From Magicicada septendecula (Eukaryota; Arthropoda; Insecta; Hemiptera; Cicadidae), in the NCBI GenBank assembly GCA_034769895.1, contig CM068371.1, forward strand, positions 400,907,469-400,971,468: DNA of 64,000 nucleotides, given 5' to 3'. Below the pieces are notes generated by a model. The model was not told where the DNA came from. It worked only from the letters and a program-made list of their open reading frames with translations, and searched no databases. Shown piece after piece: positions 46,490 to 58,586 of this stretch. Each line of letters begins with the position of its first letter. Position 1 is the stretch's first letter. A program made the translations under genes and the position numbers.

Positions 46490-49235
46490 AAAACCACGAA
46501 ACATACTAACGAAATTACGAAGTGTATTCAATATGGCGAACACTCTCATTTTTTTTTAGATGCTGTACATTAAAGTAATGTTTAATAGCAAATATAACAA
46601 AATGTGTTTGAAGCCCTGCAGTAATTGAGCTTCAAGTAGTGAAGACAAAGTGCGGCTCTGTCCCTCTGGTTACGAGACAGGACGAGACGTAAACGCTTAA
46701 CATAATGATACACTGCGCGCGGGCAGTAGTAATGTCTTACTGGGAACCTGCCAAATAATTAAATACGCTTATCGTAGAATTAATCTACGGCGCACGGTGT
46801 CTTCATAGCGGTGAAGACAGTTCTTGTCTTTCCTGCCTATGGTGGCTGTCTGCTGCCAATCTTACACATTAAGTATGTAGCGTGAAAATGAAAAATCTAA
46901 TCGCAACGAGATAAGTCCTACCTTTATTAATTAACCAGCGATTTAGCTTATATAAAAAAAATACTTTAAAGTTTTGCTCTATCGCTTCATTAACATGAAA
47001 TTGTTAAACTGGTAAGTGATCTACGGATGAGACTGTAGGTACTACTTACTCTCTCCTTATATGTGATACTGGGCGTTTTGAAAAGTGACCCTTATTTAGT
47101 CTCTTGCGTGTATCCGTCTTGTATTGCTTACCTCACTCAATCGGAACCTATATATATTTTAACTATTATTTTATTTATTTAACGCTTCCCGTTGAAAACG
47201 CCAATTTTATAACGATAATTTTTATTAAATTTAACATGCGAGTGAAGTTAAGTTATTTTAACTTTTTATTTATTAACGTGGATTACTGTTTGTTTGGGGA
47301 CGGGTGTTGGTTTTCGTGTTGAGTTGTCAAGATTGAGGTTACCAGACTCACTTACCGTAGGTTATTACGCTTGACGGAATTACTTACGTCGTCGTGGTCG
47401 GGTTCTATCTTCTTATTCTGAAATAAAATTCTTTATTTCTATTTTATTTTTTAATAAAAGACAACTCGCATCAATTAGGGAAAATATTATTATTTATTTT
47501 CATAAATTACTCCCTTCGCTGTTCTAATGTTTATTTGGTACAATGCATGAGTTGATTCTTAATCTCAGTTCGATTCAGAGTTACACTTTCGATTTATATA
47601 AACTCCTGGATTCTTTTGACTGTTATTAAAAGTACGAAATGCGCACTAAGAAGTATAACATATTACAATTAAAATAATTCTTACTTACTAATAACAATAA
47701 AATTAAAATCAAGAAAATACAATGAAATAGTTGTTTTGTCTGATGTGAGCACAATAGTTAGTGTCGACTCAGCGTTGGTTTCGGTTGGCAGTGCCAAGAT
47801 GGCGGACTGACGCTAAACAGGTAGAGAGTTGATTTACCTCCCAACTATTTAAAACAAGTTTTTAAAATAAAATAAATTGTTCACTGGTGTTGAATTGGTC
47901 TTTTCACTTTGGTTATGATGAATAAGTGTTACTGTGATAATTATGATAAGTGTGTTGTGATACTATGATAAGTGTGTTCTGGTGTTGTTTAATTATTACT
48001 ATAGTTAACTGCATGGAAGTAGTATCGTCAAGGTCACACCGCTTATTTACAGCGTTGTCACTAAGCAACAGTTTCCCTTTCTTCCGAAAAATGCTACACT
48101 AGTAAGCAGGCCTACTTAATGTAAAGAATATAACAAAGTGATTTTTAAATTAAATATTTACTTTGTTGTTGTCAATAAGGCTTCCATTAAAATCATTTTT
48201 TGTGCTTTAAACTGTTGAACATTCTAAAATCAATGACAATAGAAGACTGAAAAAACAACGATACATTTTGAAGGTTCATAGATGCCTACTGCAGACATTT
48301 TATAGATAAAATTTAATGTTATTGAAAGTAAAAAACATTTTAAAATCTTACGAGTATCACACAGTTGTTCTGATTTTGTAAGATAGTGTAAAGTTTAACT
48401 TGCGTTTTACTGTATTTTTTTAAGTAAACTTTTACAGGGAGAAAGTTTCTAATACATACATTAGAATATTTTGCTACATTGTCAATCATTCTTAATAATA
48501 ATTACATCACAATTAATACATTGTTAATAATTAATTAACAATTAATTTCCGTAATTTATACATAACATTCAATGCGACGCGTCAGCTATAGTTTGTTTGA
48601 ACTAATTTTCATACGCATCCTGTGTCTTAAGCTTGCCCCCATTTAATTATTGAAGACACCGCACTATTCGTGACTCCGAAAAATATTCTATTTTTATTTC
48701 CTGCGCTGCTTATTAATAATTAAGTAACAAAATTAGAACTATACTATAAGACGTTACATGCACAATTAGCATAAAAATAATGTTATGTATATACGTGAAA
48801 CGAATTGGATTTCTTAAGAAAATAAGGATAACTTTATAAACAACAAATACAAATGCCTTATGAAATAAATTTAAAATTCCTTATTCATATATTAATATAT
48901 TATAAATCTTTAAATATAGAATTTAAATTTATAATTCTATATTTTATGAATTGTCCTTACAAATTTTATAATTAATATTTTCCTTATTTTATAAACTATA
49001 GAATTCCTTATGACTATTATAAATAAGCAGTATGTTGAAAAAATCACCTCAAATAGGGTTAGTCACACAATTATCACTTTGCAAAGTGATAGCACAGAGC
49101 ACATTCATAACACTCCTGAAGAAAACATGCACATACGGTTTTTTACGTTTCAATAAAAATATAAAATACTACGCTTCACTGTAGACACGTTTACCACCGA
49201 TATACACTTTTTAACACTCCTGCAGTAATTCGTCT
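46490..49235. other. No gene seen
   Basis: AT-rich DNA; no recognisable ORF. The segment 48,480-49,010 is extremely AT-rich. Confidence 0.45.
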
Positions 49236-49240
49236 TCGGA

Positions 49241-50614
49241 TTAACTGGACTCAGGTTCGCTGTCACTATTCACACGTAAGTGTATGATGAAGAGCTCCAC
49301 TGTGGTGTCTCTCGTGGACTGCTTTGAGTAGGCTTCTTGTAGTGCCTCCGCATATCTTACGCACTTCTCCCAGTCTTCCTGAGTTATCCTGTCCAAAGCT
49401 TCGTGTGCCAGTTGTTCAATATCGGCTAATCTGAAAGTCGTATTCTTGTTTGCAACATACCGTTTAACTTGGGCCCATATCAGCTCGATCGGATTATACT
49501 GACAATGATACGATGGCAGGCGCATTACTGTATGTCCCATTTCATTTGCCAGTTGATCCAATTCGTACGTCTTCTTGGCCGTTCGGATCTCTTCTTTAGA
49601 AAGAAGTTCATCCCTGGTTTCAGCTGTGTAAAATGAAATTCTCTTCTTAGCCACTCCATGATATCCGCTTTACGCCAGTTTGAACATGGTGGTTTATCTA
49701 TTTGTACAGAATGATAACTGGCATTATCCATCACGATGACAGAGCCTTCTTCCAAAGAGCGCAACATACCAACAAACCAGGTCTTAAAAACTTCAGCATT
49801 CATTTCTGTGTGGTAGTCAGATTCAGCTGAATGCTTACTGCCACGAAAGATAAGTTTGGCACCTGCTATGAAACCTGTACTTGCGGATCCAGCATGTGCA
49901 ATAATCAGCCGGCCACCTCTACCAGTAGGTACTTTCAGCCCACCGTTCCCTCTGTAGTATTTATTCGTATGATTCTGTGATATCCAGGTTTCATCCAAAT
50001 AAATTATAGGCCTATTGTCCTCCGTACGATGTATATGCATGGTTCTCAAAAACTTCGCTCTCAAGGCAGCAATGTCTCTGCGCTCCATTAAAAATTTTCG
50101 TCCATCGTTGCACTTCTTAAATTTAAAACCAAGCACTTTCAGAAGGCGAAGTACGGAGGCTTCTGAACCAGAATAATTGATTTTCTGACAGAGGTCAGCT
50201 CGAATTTTGCTTGCAGTGGGGTATTCCCCTCGGTCGTAATATTCTAGTACGGTCCTGCGGACTATTTATTTATTAAAATCGTCCAGTTCAGTGTTTTTGT
50301 GTTCCCGGTTATACCCTTTCCATTGAGAACTGAACACAACGCTCACGCCTTGATCATCTGCCGAAGCAACGGTATTGCTAATACGTTGCACCGACTGTTC
50401 AGAAATGCCACAAGCTTCCGCTGTAAATTTTCGAACTTGTGCAAAGTTTATGTTCCTCCTGGCTTCTTCATTATAAGCAAGATTTTTAAAAAAACTTGTA
50501 AACGTTTGCTATGATGACTTTACTTTGTTTTCTAATGTCCTCTCGGCCCGCACGTACACCACCGTTGCTTGTACCCGAACTAAATGTAGGATACTGTTCC
50601 TCAATATCACTCAT
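49241..50614 (-). pseudogene. DDE transposase (IS630/Tc1-like fold), full span but broken
   Basis: Reading the minus strand from an ATG at 50,614 (MSDIEEQYPTF) gives about 457 codons in order: KVIIANVYKFF, FAQVRKFTAEACGISE with SVQRISNTVASADD (helix-turn-helix region), EYYDRGEYPTASKIRAEL, YSGSEASVLRLLKVLGFK, then IIYLDETWISQNHT (first Asp), GKGG-like GRGGRLIIAHAGS, DYHTEMN, SVIVMDNASYHS (second Asp) and YHCQYNPIELIWAQVKRY (Glu), ending at the stop at 49,241-49,243. Three lesions: an extra base in an A7 run at 50,488-50,494, a stop at 50,266-50,268, and an indel near 49,650. The second Asp and the Glu are about 80 residues apart, much longer than the 34-39 of Tc1/mariner. A weak pair of possible ends flanked by TA (49,056 and 50,858) would give 1.8 kb, but this is not secure. 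Confidence 0.86.
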
Positions 50615-50619
50615 AATAA

Positions 50620-51640
50620 ATACAAATTATTGAAATAAACTAATGCACACACTGTCTACAATAAAGACGTCAACCGTTCACATGAAATGCACAAAATGTC
50701 TGTCAACAATACTAAGGACGGTAAATATGTTGGATGTTTGTTGCTAATTCGTCTCTTCCTCACCTCGTCCACCCAACCTACTTGGAATGGGGTAAACTGA
50801 AATGTGATTGGCTTTTGCCACAACAGCGACAATTTTGTTTACAGAAATTGCTCAGTCCTATTTATCTTTGTGCAACGGAAGAAAGGTAGTAGCGCGGCCA
50901 GTAAACATACACATTTTTGAGGAGAGTGTAAAATGACAAAGGCATTCATAAAACTGTCAGACAGCAATATTTACCGAAAAGACATGCCGACAGGGTATAC
51001 GCAATTTGCATACCAAATGTGTACATATACCTAACAGAACTTCCGAACCATATGGCTTAGGAACGACCGTGCAGAGAACAAAAACAGATTCATTTACAAA
51101 AGGGAAAAGACCGTGAGTATGAAAAAATTAAAGCGATAACAGCAGGCAAGGTCAGCGTTCTCAGACAACTGTCAGTCTGTAGGATAACCGCCCATGAAGA
51201 AAACAGTAAAACTTTAAATAAGTAAGTTCACTGTACGGAAAACACAAAATAACTGACCTAATGGTACTTCGTAAAGTTAGGGTGTGTATTGCTAAAAGCT
51301 TTAGATTCTAACATAAGAAAAACCAGCGCAGTATAAATCATAGTTTCAGAGAACTGCAAATCGTAACAAAAAAAAAGCCAAAGAAACAGAAGAAACGAGC
51401 AATTACCCACAACTAATTATTCCTGATAAAACAAATTCATTTACGCGATACGCATAAATAAATTTGAAACGAGCAATATAAGGTGGATGTATGAAAGTTG
51501 CTTTCGTAACACTGCTAAAACGCTACACACTGTACTAGCCAGCAACAACGCTGGGCGAGGGGCGTGGAGGTGACAGGGAGAAGCAGTGAAAGTGAGTGAC
51601 CTTGACGGTACTACTTCCATGCAGTTAACTCTAGTGTTAT
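50620..51640. other. No gene seen
   Basis: Mixed DNA. The first 250 bp may be the 5' flank of the transposase element. Nothing else recognised. Confidence 0.45.
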
Positions 51641-51644
51641 TATA

Positions 51645-53335
51645 CAAGGTTCAGTCTCACCACTTTTGTAGATAACTTTTATTTATTTTTAGAGATATTA
51701 ATTTTGTCTTTCTTCTTGTTTTATTATTATATTATTATTTCTTTGTTCTTTTTTGACACTGTGAATTATTTTACTTTCACTCCTCTTCTGACTTGGACTT
51801 GACTCTATCATATATAATTTTTACACAGAGTAGCATAGATTAGTTCTTTATACTTTCGAAGCTAACAAACAAGTGAAGAAATTTCCTTGTACCTTCAACG
51901 GGCTTGACCAAAAGTTCAAAATTTCTCATTGGTCAAAATCGTCGGGTTAGGAGGTCACATGACCTTAATTATTTAAGATACAAAATTTTACATTTTCTTG
52001 CTACGATTACTCCCTGTCTATTACATAATAAATCTCAAATTGGTTTACAGTACAATATTCTTTATAACAAGACAAAAATTTAGACACCTCACACGGCATA
52101 GGTGTTTGTCCTAATAATTAATTTTCCATTTTATTAATCATCTAATAATCCATTCCATGTAGCTTTTGGCATTTCAATCACATTTAAATTCCTTTAATTA
52201 ATTAAAATGTTGCTTCTGACACTTTAATAAAGCATATATTAGTATTCATACCATCTTTTACTATTTATTACAGTGCTGTGATGGTTTAATAGTTGGATTT
52301 ACAATAATTTCTATTTTGATATTGGCCAATTACTTAGTATTTCTCTATAGTACAAAGGTTCAATTTAATATTACTGTATCTGGTGGCTTGATACACTATT
52401 ATTATTACACGCATTGAATTATCCATTATGTTATTATTATTCATTAAATTGATTCTGATAAAGTGAAGAACAGCATTGACATAAAATAAACATATTACCA
52501 TAATGTTAGGCTATTATGGTCAAACTCAAACCAACTTTAAACAACAAAACTTTCTTTTAATAACTTCTTAATATCTAATGGTATAGTTGGTCAATTTATT
52601 ATGACCTATTATTAAGTGTTATTGGCACCTGGTCAATTTAAACAATCTAACTCTTATTACCCTAAATAATTTTTAACACATTAATTTAAACAACACAAAT
52701 GATTGTATTATTCCCTTCAGTTAACATTAAAAATAAAATAGGGAACTATTTTATGCAGTCAAGGTTATTCAGTTAAAATAAATTAAACTAACAACTTATA
52801 TCACCTTTTGGTTCTTTATAGGTTGAAGTCTTTTGGCAAATTGGTAATACATAGGTATATTGAATATCAACTATTTCACACAGTAAATATTATTATATGA
52901 TCACACGTTGTCTTTAGTTGTGATTATATATTTCATTCACTATAAGTTACCACTATTATTAACAGTCCTGTCTGTATAGTTAGTAACCAACATCTTACAT
53001 TTACATTTTACACTCAATCACTTATTGTTCTTGTTGTGATTACTTTTCTTTTACAATTAGTCATTATTGCTATAAACAGTCACTTTTAATGGTTTAGAGT
53101 ACATATTTGCTCTACATTAGCTTACATTGTACTTCTTTTTGCTTATTTCGGGTTTTAACCTTTCTCATTGGTTTAGCAAGGTTAGGTATATTGTTTAGTT
53201 TACGTTATATTATATGGGGGTTTATACACTTATTGGGTTATGCTCATTATGTCGCATTACAACATAAATATATTGGATATTGGATCAGCGTCCAATGGCA
53301 TATTTTAGATAATCACCTGCAGTCTAACCTCAAGC
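51645..53335. other. Very AT-rich tract, no gene
   Basis: Low-GC DNA, T-rich on the + strand at its start, with scattered ATTATTATT words. Its composition resembles the AT-rich unit at 58,751-62,970, but I could not align the two by eye. Confidence 0.5.
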
Positions 53336-53339
53336 GTGT

Positions 53340-53715
53340 ACAGTCGCCCCGGTCTGGGGATACCTGGCTGCAATACATAAAAACAAGTTGCAAAGAGTCC
53401 TCGACAGGGGTCTTCGGCTAGCGGCCAGAGTCATACGTCGATTCTCTTCTCGTTTGCTGAGAAGTGGCCTCCTTGTACATTCCCTCGACGACACAATGCG
53501 ACGTCTTGCACGTAACTGATATGTACGTACGAGTTAGGCTAGTATCGTATACGTCCAGGAGATACGTGGAAACGACTTCGGTGTATACTGCGCTGCGTTG
53601 TAGGCCTGCTAAAGAGCAAATCGTCCTACTTGGGCAGGACGAAGACGCTGGTAGCTCGGAACTCGGATTTCTTGCGGTTCGTCTCTGACGCTCAAACCTC
53701 ACAGCTCAGTGGCAA
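53340..53715 (+). pseudogene. Jockey LINE fragment, second copy (3' end)
   Basis: Aligns with 26,885-27,320 of the other Jockey copy: cggtctgggg, aagttgca, gtcctcgacaggg, cttcggctagcggcc, ccctcgacgacac, cgtatacgtccagg, and ctacttgggcagg occur in the same order. The coding part (LQRVLDRGLRLAARVIRRF-like) is interrupted by stops and a deletion near 53,515-53,535. It ends near a short A-rich stretch (aaataaaaag). More diverged than the other copy and therefore probably a different subfamily or older. Confidence 0.85.
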
Positions 53716-53734
53716 ATAAAAAGAATCCATCCCT

Positions 53735-54430
53735 ATTTCCGTGTTTGGTCTATAATCGTACTATTTCTAATTCTGTCTGGCCTTTCTTACAAAACTCCTC
53801 GTCCAGAAGTCCATCCCCATAGCTTTCAGTTTCTCCTCATTTTTTTCCTTACAAATTCCCACAACTCTGCTCCATATGACGTAATGCTTTCTAATGTCGT
53901 TTTATATATTTTCCGTTTTACATTATTCGTAATACGTTTATTACAGCTGACGTATTGGCACTTCCACTATGGTGTATTCGATGTTTCATTTCTTCTTGGA
54001 TTTTGTTGCCCATGACGTCTTCGAGTATTAATAATACATACCACACTTTCCTGGCTACGGAACACTAATTTTTAGATACATTTTTTCTAATCTTTACTTT
54101 CGCCTAATCAACAAAGAATGTTGCAAGCAGAGGCACCTAGCTCAGGCGAAGTAGTGTTCCTCATTCAGAAAGACATATTATTAATTTCTTCATCACTGTC
54201 TGAGTAATTCGATATTATTATTCCTAAATACTTATAGCCGGCAGCATTTAACTAAGACTCCTTCTTCCTCCATCCCCTTATCCTGTCTCGTTGAACTTGA
54301 TTTGCAGACCCTTATGTTTTGTACTCACTCTTCCAGTTTCCCTAACTAATAATGTTCATCGTCCTCGTCTTTTGCAAATATGAATTGGTCGTCGGCAAAA
54401 TTCAGTGAGTATAATCTTTTATCATTAATA
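53735..54430 (-). pseudogene. Decayed LINE remnant, RT active site to C-terminal part
   Basis: Minus-strand reading gives FADDQFIFAKDEDD (an FADD catalytic motif), YKYLGIIIS with SDSDEEINN after a frameshift, SANTSAVINVLRI, and finally YGAELWEFVRKKNEEKLKAM with GMDFWTRSFVRKARQ. The order FADD, YLG, YGAE, MDFW is that of an insect LINE family distinct from the others in this window. Many stops. The unit may extend left of 53,735 or right of 54,430, but I could not follow it. Confidence 0.75.
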
Positions 54431-54439
54431 CTTTGTGAT

Positions 54440-55460
54440 ATTATTTTTGAGACTGCATTATTATGTGTGATTGTATTTTAAACTTTAAAATCTTTACAAG
54501 ACCCATATGTCTCGTTACAATGTCCGACGAGGTGTCCGACCTCTTGCCTTTACTCCTGTTTATCCAGATAGTCATGTTCCCTCAAGCTCCTACAACTGAC
54601 GGCCATTCGAACCCGTTCCATCCGCTTTAGCCTAAGTCTTCTTTTCATGCGTTGGCCTCCGACGACCGTTGCAGCACTTTCCGGGGTGATCACCCCCCTC
54701 CTAGTATTCTACATGACCCGATGTTGTTTTCATTTTGCTTTTACTCCTTACTTTATAATTTAACCATACACTAAAGATTTAAAAGTGCCTCCATTTCGAT
54801 AGTTTTTGACTTACTTTCTTCTTTTTGTTATTCTTCTTTTTTTTGTGCGAGACATTTATTATGACACCAATGTATTCTTACAACTGTCCGTAATTAATAA
54901 AGCCATGCGCACTACAGATGGTGAAGCAGCGTTAGTCTATGTTTGATGCCTGCTGGACCTGTATCCTATACTATGGTCTCTCCGGCTTGTATCTCTGTAT
55001 GCGATTTATTTGTAAGGTATTCTCTGCATTTTATCTTCTAGTGACTCCACATTTGCCTCATCCATATGGTTGTGTTTCTCGTCCTATCTTCTTTTGTATA
55101 TTCTTTAATTCTCCTGAGGAGTGTATCTGTGATGTTCCTTTCCCTTTGTTAATGTGAACGTTCCACTTCCGTATAACATACATCGACAATCAAACTATTA
55201 TATAAACCGACCTGCTTCTTATGTTTAAATGTCCTAGTTTCATTTTATTCCTAGCCATTGCTAGAACTCTAGGTACGACTTGATACTTACTGAACAAGCG
55301 AGCGAGTTCTCAGTTTTAACTCGACCATTTGGCATTCGTCTGTCTGTCTGTCTATATGCATTCAGTATGTCTCATGATAATTTTGAATGAATCAATAGAT
55401 TTCTGTGAAACCTTACATGCGTGTCCATACTTTAAACCCACAGACCCCTATTGTCTTTGC
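54440..55460. other. No gene recognised; possible further LINE debris
   Basis: Minus-strand pieces (for example RLRLKRMERVRMAV near 54,600-54,660) have a basic LINE-like look but no diagnostic motif. A short (CTGT)n lies at 55,338-55,352. Confidence 0.35.
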
Positions 55461-55464
55461 GATT

Positions 55465-55625
55465 GGTAATCATCATCATAATCATCATCATCATCAGCAG
55501 CAGCAGCAGCAAGAATCAAACCAAAAATGGTTTGTTCCGGTTCCAAGCAAATAGATTCTGGTCACTCCAACGCTTCTTCGAACGCCCCACACCTCTCCGT
55601 TCTTTGGGCTTCTTGAGATTGATAC
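55465..55625 (-). mobile_element. LINE family B, 3' end only, with (GAT)/(CTG) tail
   Basis: 55,513-55,605 aligns with 28,206-28,300 (caaaccaaaaatggtttgttc, atagattctggtc and cgccccaca-like words), which is the family B 3' end on the minus strand. On its outer side are (CAT)n and (CAG)n runs (55,468-55,511), the GAT-type tail of the family. Only the last about 100 bp of the LINE remain. Confidence 0.72.
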
Positions 55626-55639
55626 CCCAAAAAGTATGG

Positions 55640-56955
55640 GGCAGGAAGTGAACTTGTAAGGCGTCAAAATTTTTAAAAATATCGTAAATATCCATTTGGG
55701 GTATCAAATAAAAAAGAGTTTTGACCAAAACTTGAATTTGCTTTTTGAAATATCAATATTTTAAAACACCAATGCACAGAAAATCATCAAAAGTTTGATA
55801 AAATTGTAAAACTCCTTGCAGGTATCACACTGAAGTTAATTAATCCAAATGTGGTGTTTAATCTGGTAATGTTTAACTTTAGCAGCACCACCGACTAAAA
55901 TGGAAGTTACAATTTTAAAAATTTGTAAAAGTCTATGTAGGACAATGAGCTAAAAGTAATTTTGTTCAATATAGAAACTCGGTACCACTAATCATTTGAC
56001 AATATTATAATTTCTCAATACCCCTTGTAAATTTTGGACCGCCTTCAAAAAGCCTGTAAGCTATGTTTGTAAAACAAGTTTAAATGTTATTATCACTTAT
56101 GTGTATTTGTGAATAGTGTTAAATATAGGCCTACGTCTATGGAAACCTACATAATTTGAAAAGCTAGGACTAAATTATTTGCCATTATAGAATTATTTAT
56201 CTAAAACGTCATTGCAAGAGTTCGGAAATTTTAGTGTTTATTGTATAATTATCTGTTTTACAAATGTTATTTTAATTTTTAAAAAATGGAGTAATCGTGG
56301 TTTGCGTAGTTTTGAGCGAGTTCTGCAACTCAGAAAGCTCAGTTGTTAATCTTGCTGTCAAGATTCTGATCACATTCATCCGTGACGTCACGGCCAAGAA
56401 AGTGTGAAGCTTGGGAACTGTTTTTGCGACTTGGGAGGGAGGTTTGCGACTGGGCGAGGGACCTGTCAATGTAAAATAATCGTAACTAAGTACTTGGCCA
56501 GTGACCCTGGACTACACAGTGGTGAAATGTGGGCTAGTCATATCAGTACTTTTATTTTTGATGTTCTCCAGAACATTATCAGACGTTCTGTTTTGCTTCT
56601 TCCTTAGTGTGATCATTTCCTTACTTTTTTTGTCTTCTTTAGTTCGCGATTTCGTTGAGACGGTCATATCATATAGTTTATTTTTTACGCTACAGTGTCT
56701 AAGATATCACCCTTGACTTACGCGAGTCCTGTTACTTTTATGTTCTGTTTTTGAAATGATAGATGATCTCGAGTTGTCAGTTTTCATTGATTTCGAATCT
56801 GTTTTCTTCCCTTCGTTTAGGCAACAAAGTTTAGCTGATTGTCGCGGCCGTAAACAGAAATTATGTCGACAATGACGTTGTTCATTGTGTAGTTATCCCG
56901 ACTATTTAGGAATGTTCACAGATCTTCACAAAGATTGTTATAATTACTGAATGAT
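55640..56955. other. No gene seen
   Basis: AT-rich DNA. ORFs at 56,272-56,716 have no motif. Confidence 0.45.
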
Positions 56956-57262
56956 CAAACTTCTCTTTTTAATTTATATGTAGACGATGCCATACACAAT
57001 TGGCAGATGAACCTTGCAGAACATTTTACGATTGGTAACTCTTCAGTTGACACGACCAGGCTAGCCTGTCGAACTCGAGACGCGGTTTGTGTACGGCTGT
57101 ACACTCATTGAGTCGACTCTGCAAAGACTTCGGATTACAGATCTACACATTGAAGACCAAAGAGATAGTTTTCATGGAGCTGAAAACTACGAGCAAAAAT
57201 TGTTATAGGTGGTACTGTTCTGGAGCTAGTCAGTAATTTTGAATATCTGGGCGGTAACATAT

Positions 57263-57696
57263 TGTTACGGCGACGGTCTCTCTGATCGTTGTATATACAG
57301 TGGAAAACAAAATACAGACACCAATGAAGTCACTAATAACCAGCTCTATAATTATCACAGTTAACAATTTGTAATCAACAAGATAGTCTTACAACAGTTC
57401 AAGTAAAAATTTGTCCACACGGAATAATAATGTCAAGTATAAGAATTCCGCACTAATTATAACACAACCACTTGGTATCACTTGACAAATCGCCCAACAT
57501 AAACTGACTTCTATAAGAGGCAGGTGTTGGCTATTTATAGTCTGCAGGGTTCATAATATGCGTCCTTAACAAGCACACGGAAATTCTGGAGGATACTTCA
57601 GCGCGGCCTTGGCGGAAACACGCACGTACCAGGCTAAGCGAGAAATGCGTAGAACAACGTTCTCCATAGTACCAGAACGTTCCGTATTGGGTAACA
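57263..57696 (-). mobile_element. Solo LTR (434 bp), ATAT target duplication
   Basis: Ends TGTTAC...GTAACA; ATAT flanks both sides (57,259-57,262 and 57,697-57,700). Removing the LTR and one ATAT rejoins the LINE frame without a gap (GGN-I-CYVTNNDVV), so the boundaries are exact. The sense strand is the minus strand: there is a TATA box about 160 bp from its 5' end and an initiator-like CAGTT downstream. 4-bp ATAT-type duplications are typical of some insect Gypsy-group elements (family knowledge). No internal region remains, as after LTR-LTR recombination. A related LTR is at 58,343-63,146. Confidence 0.9.
57501..57540 (-). promoter_or_regulatory. LTR core promoter (TATA box and initiator)
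   Basis: On the minus strand, tataaata at 57,539-57,532 is followed about 30 bp downstream by cagttt at 57,506-57,501. The related LTR at 58.5 kb has the same pair with the same spacing and the same downstream gggcga word, which supports function in the parent element. Confidence 0.62.
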
Positions 57697-58550
57697 ATAT
57701 GTTACGTTACAAATAATGATGTAGTGAAGAAGCTGCACACGTACAATCATACGTGTGGAACCATCAGGAGAACTCTAAAATCAATGAATAAAGAAACACG
57801 TCTGACGTTCTACAAGGTGGATGCCCTCCCCACGAAATCCAAGGCCACCCGTATTCAAGCGGCCGAAGTGAGATTTCTCAGGCACGTGGCAGGATATAGG
57901 CCTACACTTCCAGATCCCAAAATAAATGTCGATGTACTGCTGGAACTGAATATTATGAGTGTATCTATAATACTTGAATATAATACTTGATAGGATTGTC
58001 CAGTATCGTCTAAACTGGTTGAACATCTTAACGGAATGGATGACCGCTGCATCTCCAAACAACTATTGAACTATAAGCCGAAAGGACGGAAAGGTGTGGC
58101 GCTTCCGAAGAACCGTTGGAGTAAGCAGCTCTAATCTGACTGCTTGCGGAACAAATCATTTTTTGTTTAATCCTTGATGAAGATGATAATGATGAAATAT
58201 CAAAGAAAAATCTTATTTTTTCCAACGTGTCGTCTACGAATTTTAATTTCATTCCACTACAGAGACAAATCGTCTAATTCTGCTACTTCCGATGTTCTGT
58301 GGTTCGTCAGCCATAAAGATATTATTACATAATGCGGAAAAGTGTTACGTAATTCGAAACGTTCTACAAGCTTATCGAATGTTTCAGTGGAATCCGGCTG
58401 CAATGTGTGTGCGTACGTGATTCTCAGCGCATTTGCTAGACTGTGCCAGAACTGTCTGTGCCGGACGCACTGTGTTAAGGCTGCAATGAATTACGTTCTA
58501 GTGTTTTCTAGTAGACGCTCATTAGCGAATATTCTGGAACTTCGGCGGGG

Positions 58551-58586
58551 TATAAATACAAGTACTTAAGGACGCTCAGTTCAGTT
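58551..58586 (+). promoter_or_regulatory. LTR core promoter (TATA box and initiator)
   Basis: tataaata at 58,551-58,558 and tcagtt at 58,581-58,586, about 30 bp apart. Downstream, gttattgtcgg(g)cga and ctctgtgagtt occur twice in tandem (58,585-58,660). It is the LTR's own promoter; I see no host gene downstream that it would serve. Confidence 0.65.

Larger units (their letters stand above)
56960..58195 (+). pseudogene. LINE family B, copy 2, interrupted by a solo LTR
   Basis: The + strand begins with LFNLYVDDAIHNWQ (RT region before the catalytic motif, which itself is damaged), then DFGLQIYTLKTKEIVF, IGGTVLELVSNFEYLGGN, the LTR insertion, then VVKKLHTYNHTCGTIRRTLK, FYKVDALPTKSKA, RIQAAEVRFLRHVAGYRP and pieces of the final domain. 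It ends in the family's 3' signature (gaacaaatcattttttg) and a GATGAT tail near 58,180-58,195. Stops and small indels make it non-functional. Its homologue is at 28,150-30,095 on the other strand. Confidence 0.85.

Noticed and set aside
49056-50858. Possible terminal inverted repeats of the DDE transposon (GGGTTAGTCACACAATT and GGACTGAGCAATT, each next to TA)
   Set aside because: The similarity is weak and needs a gap; not enough to fix the element's ends.
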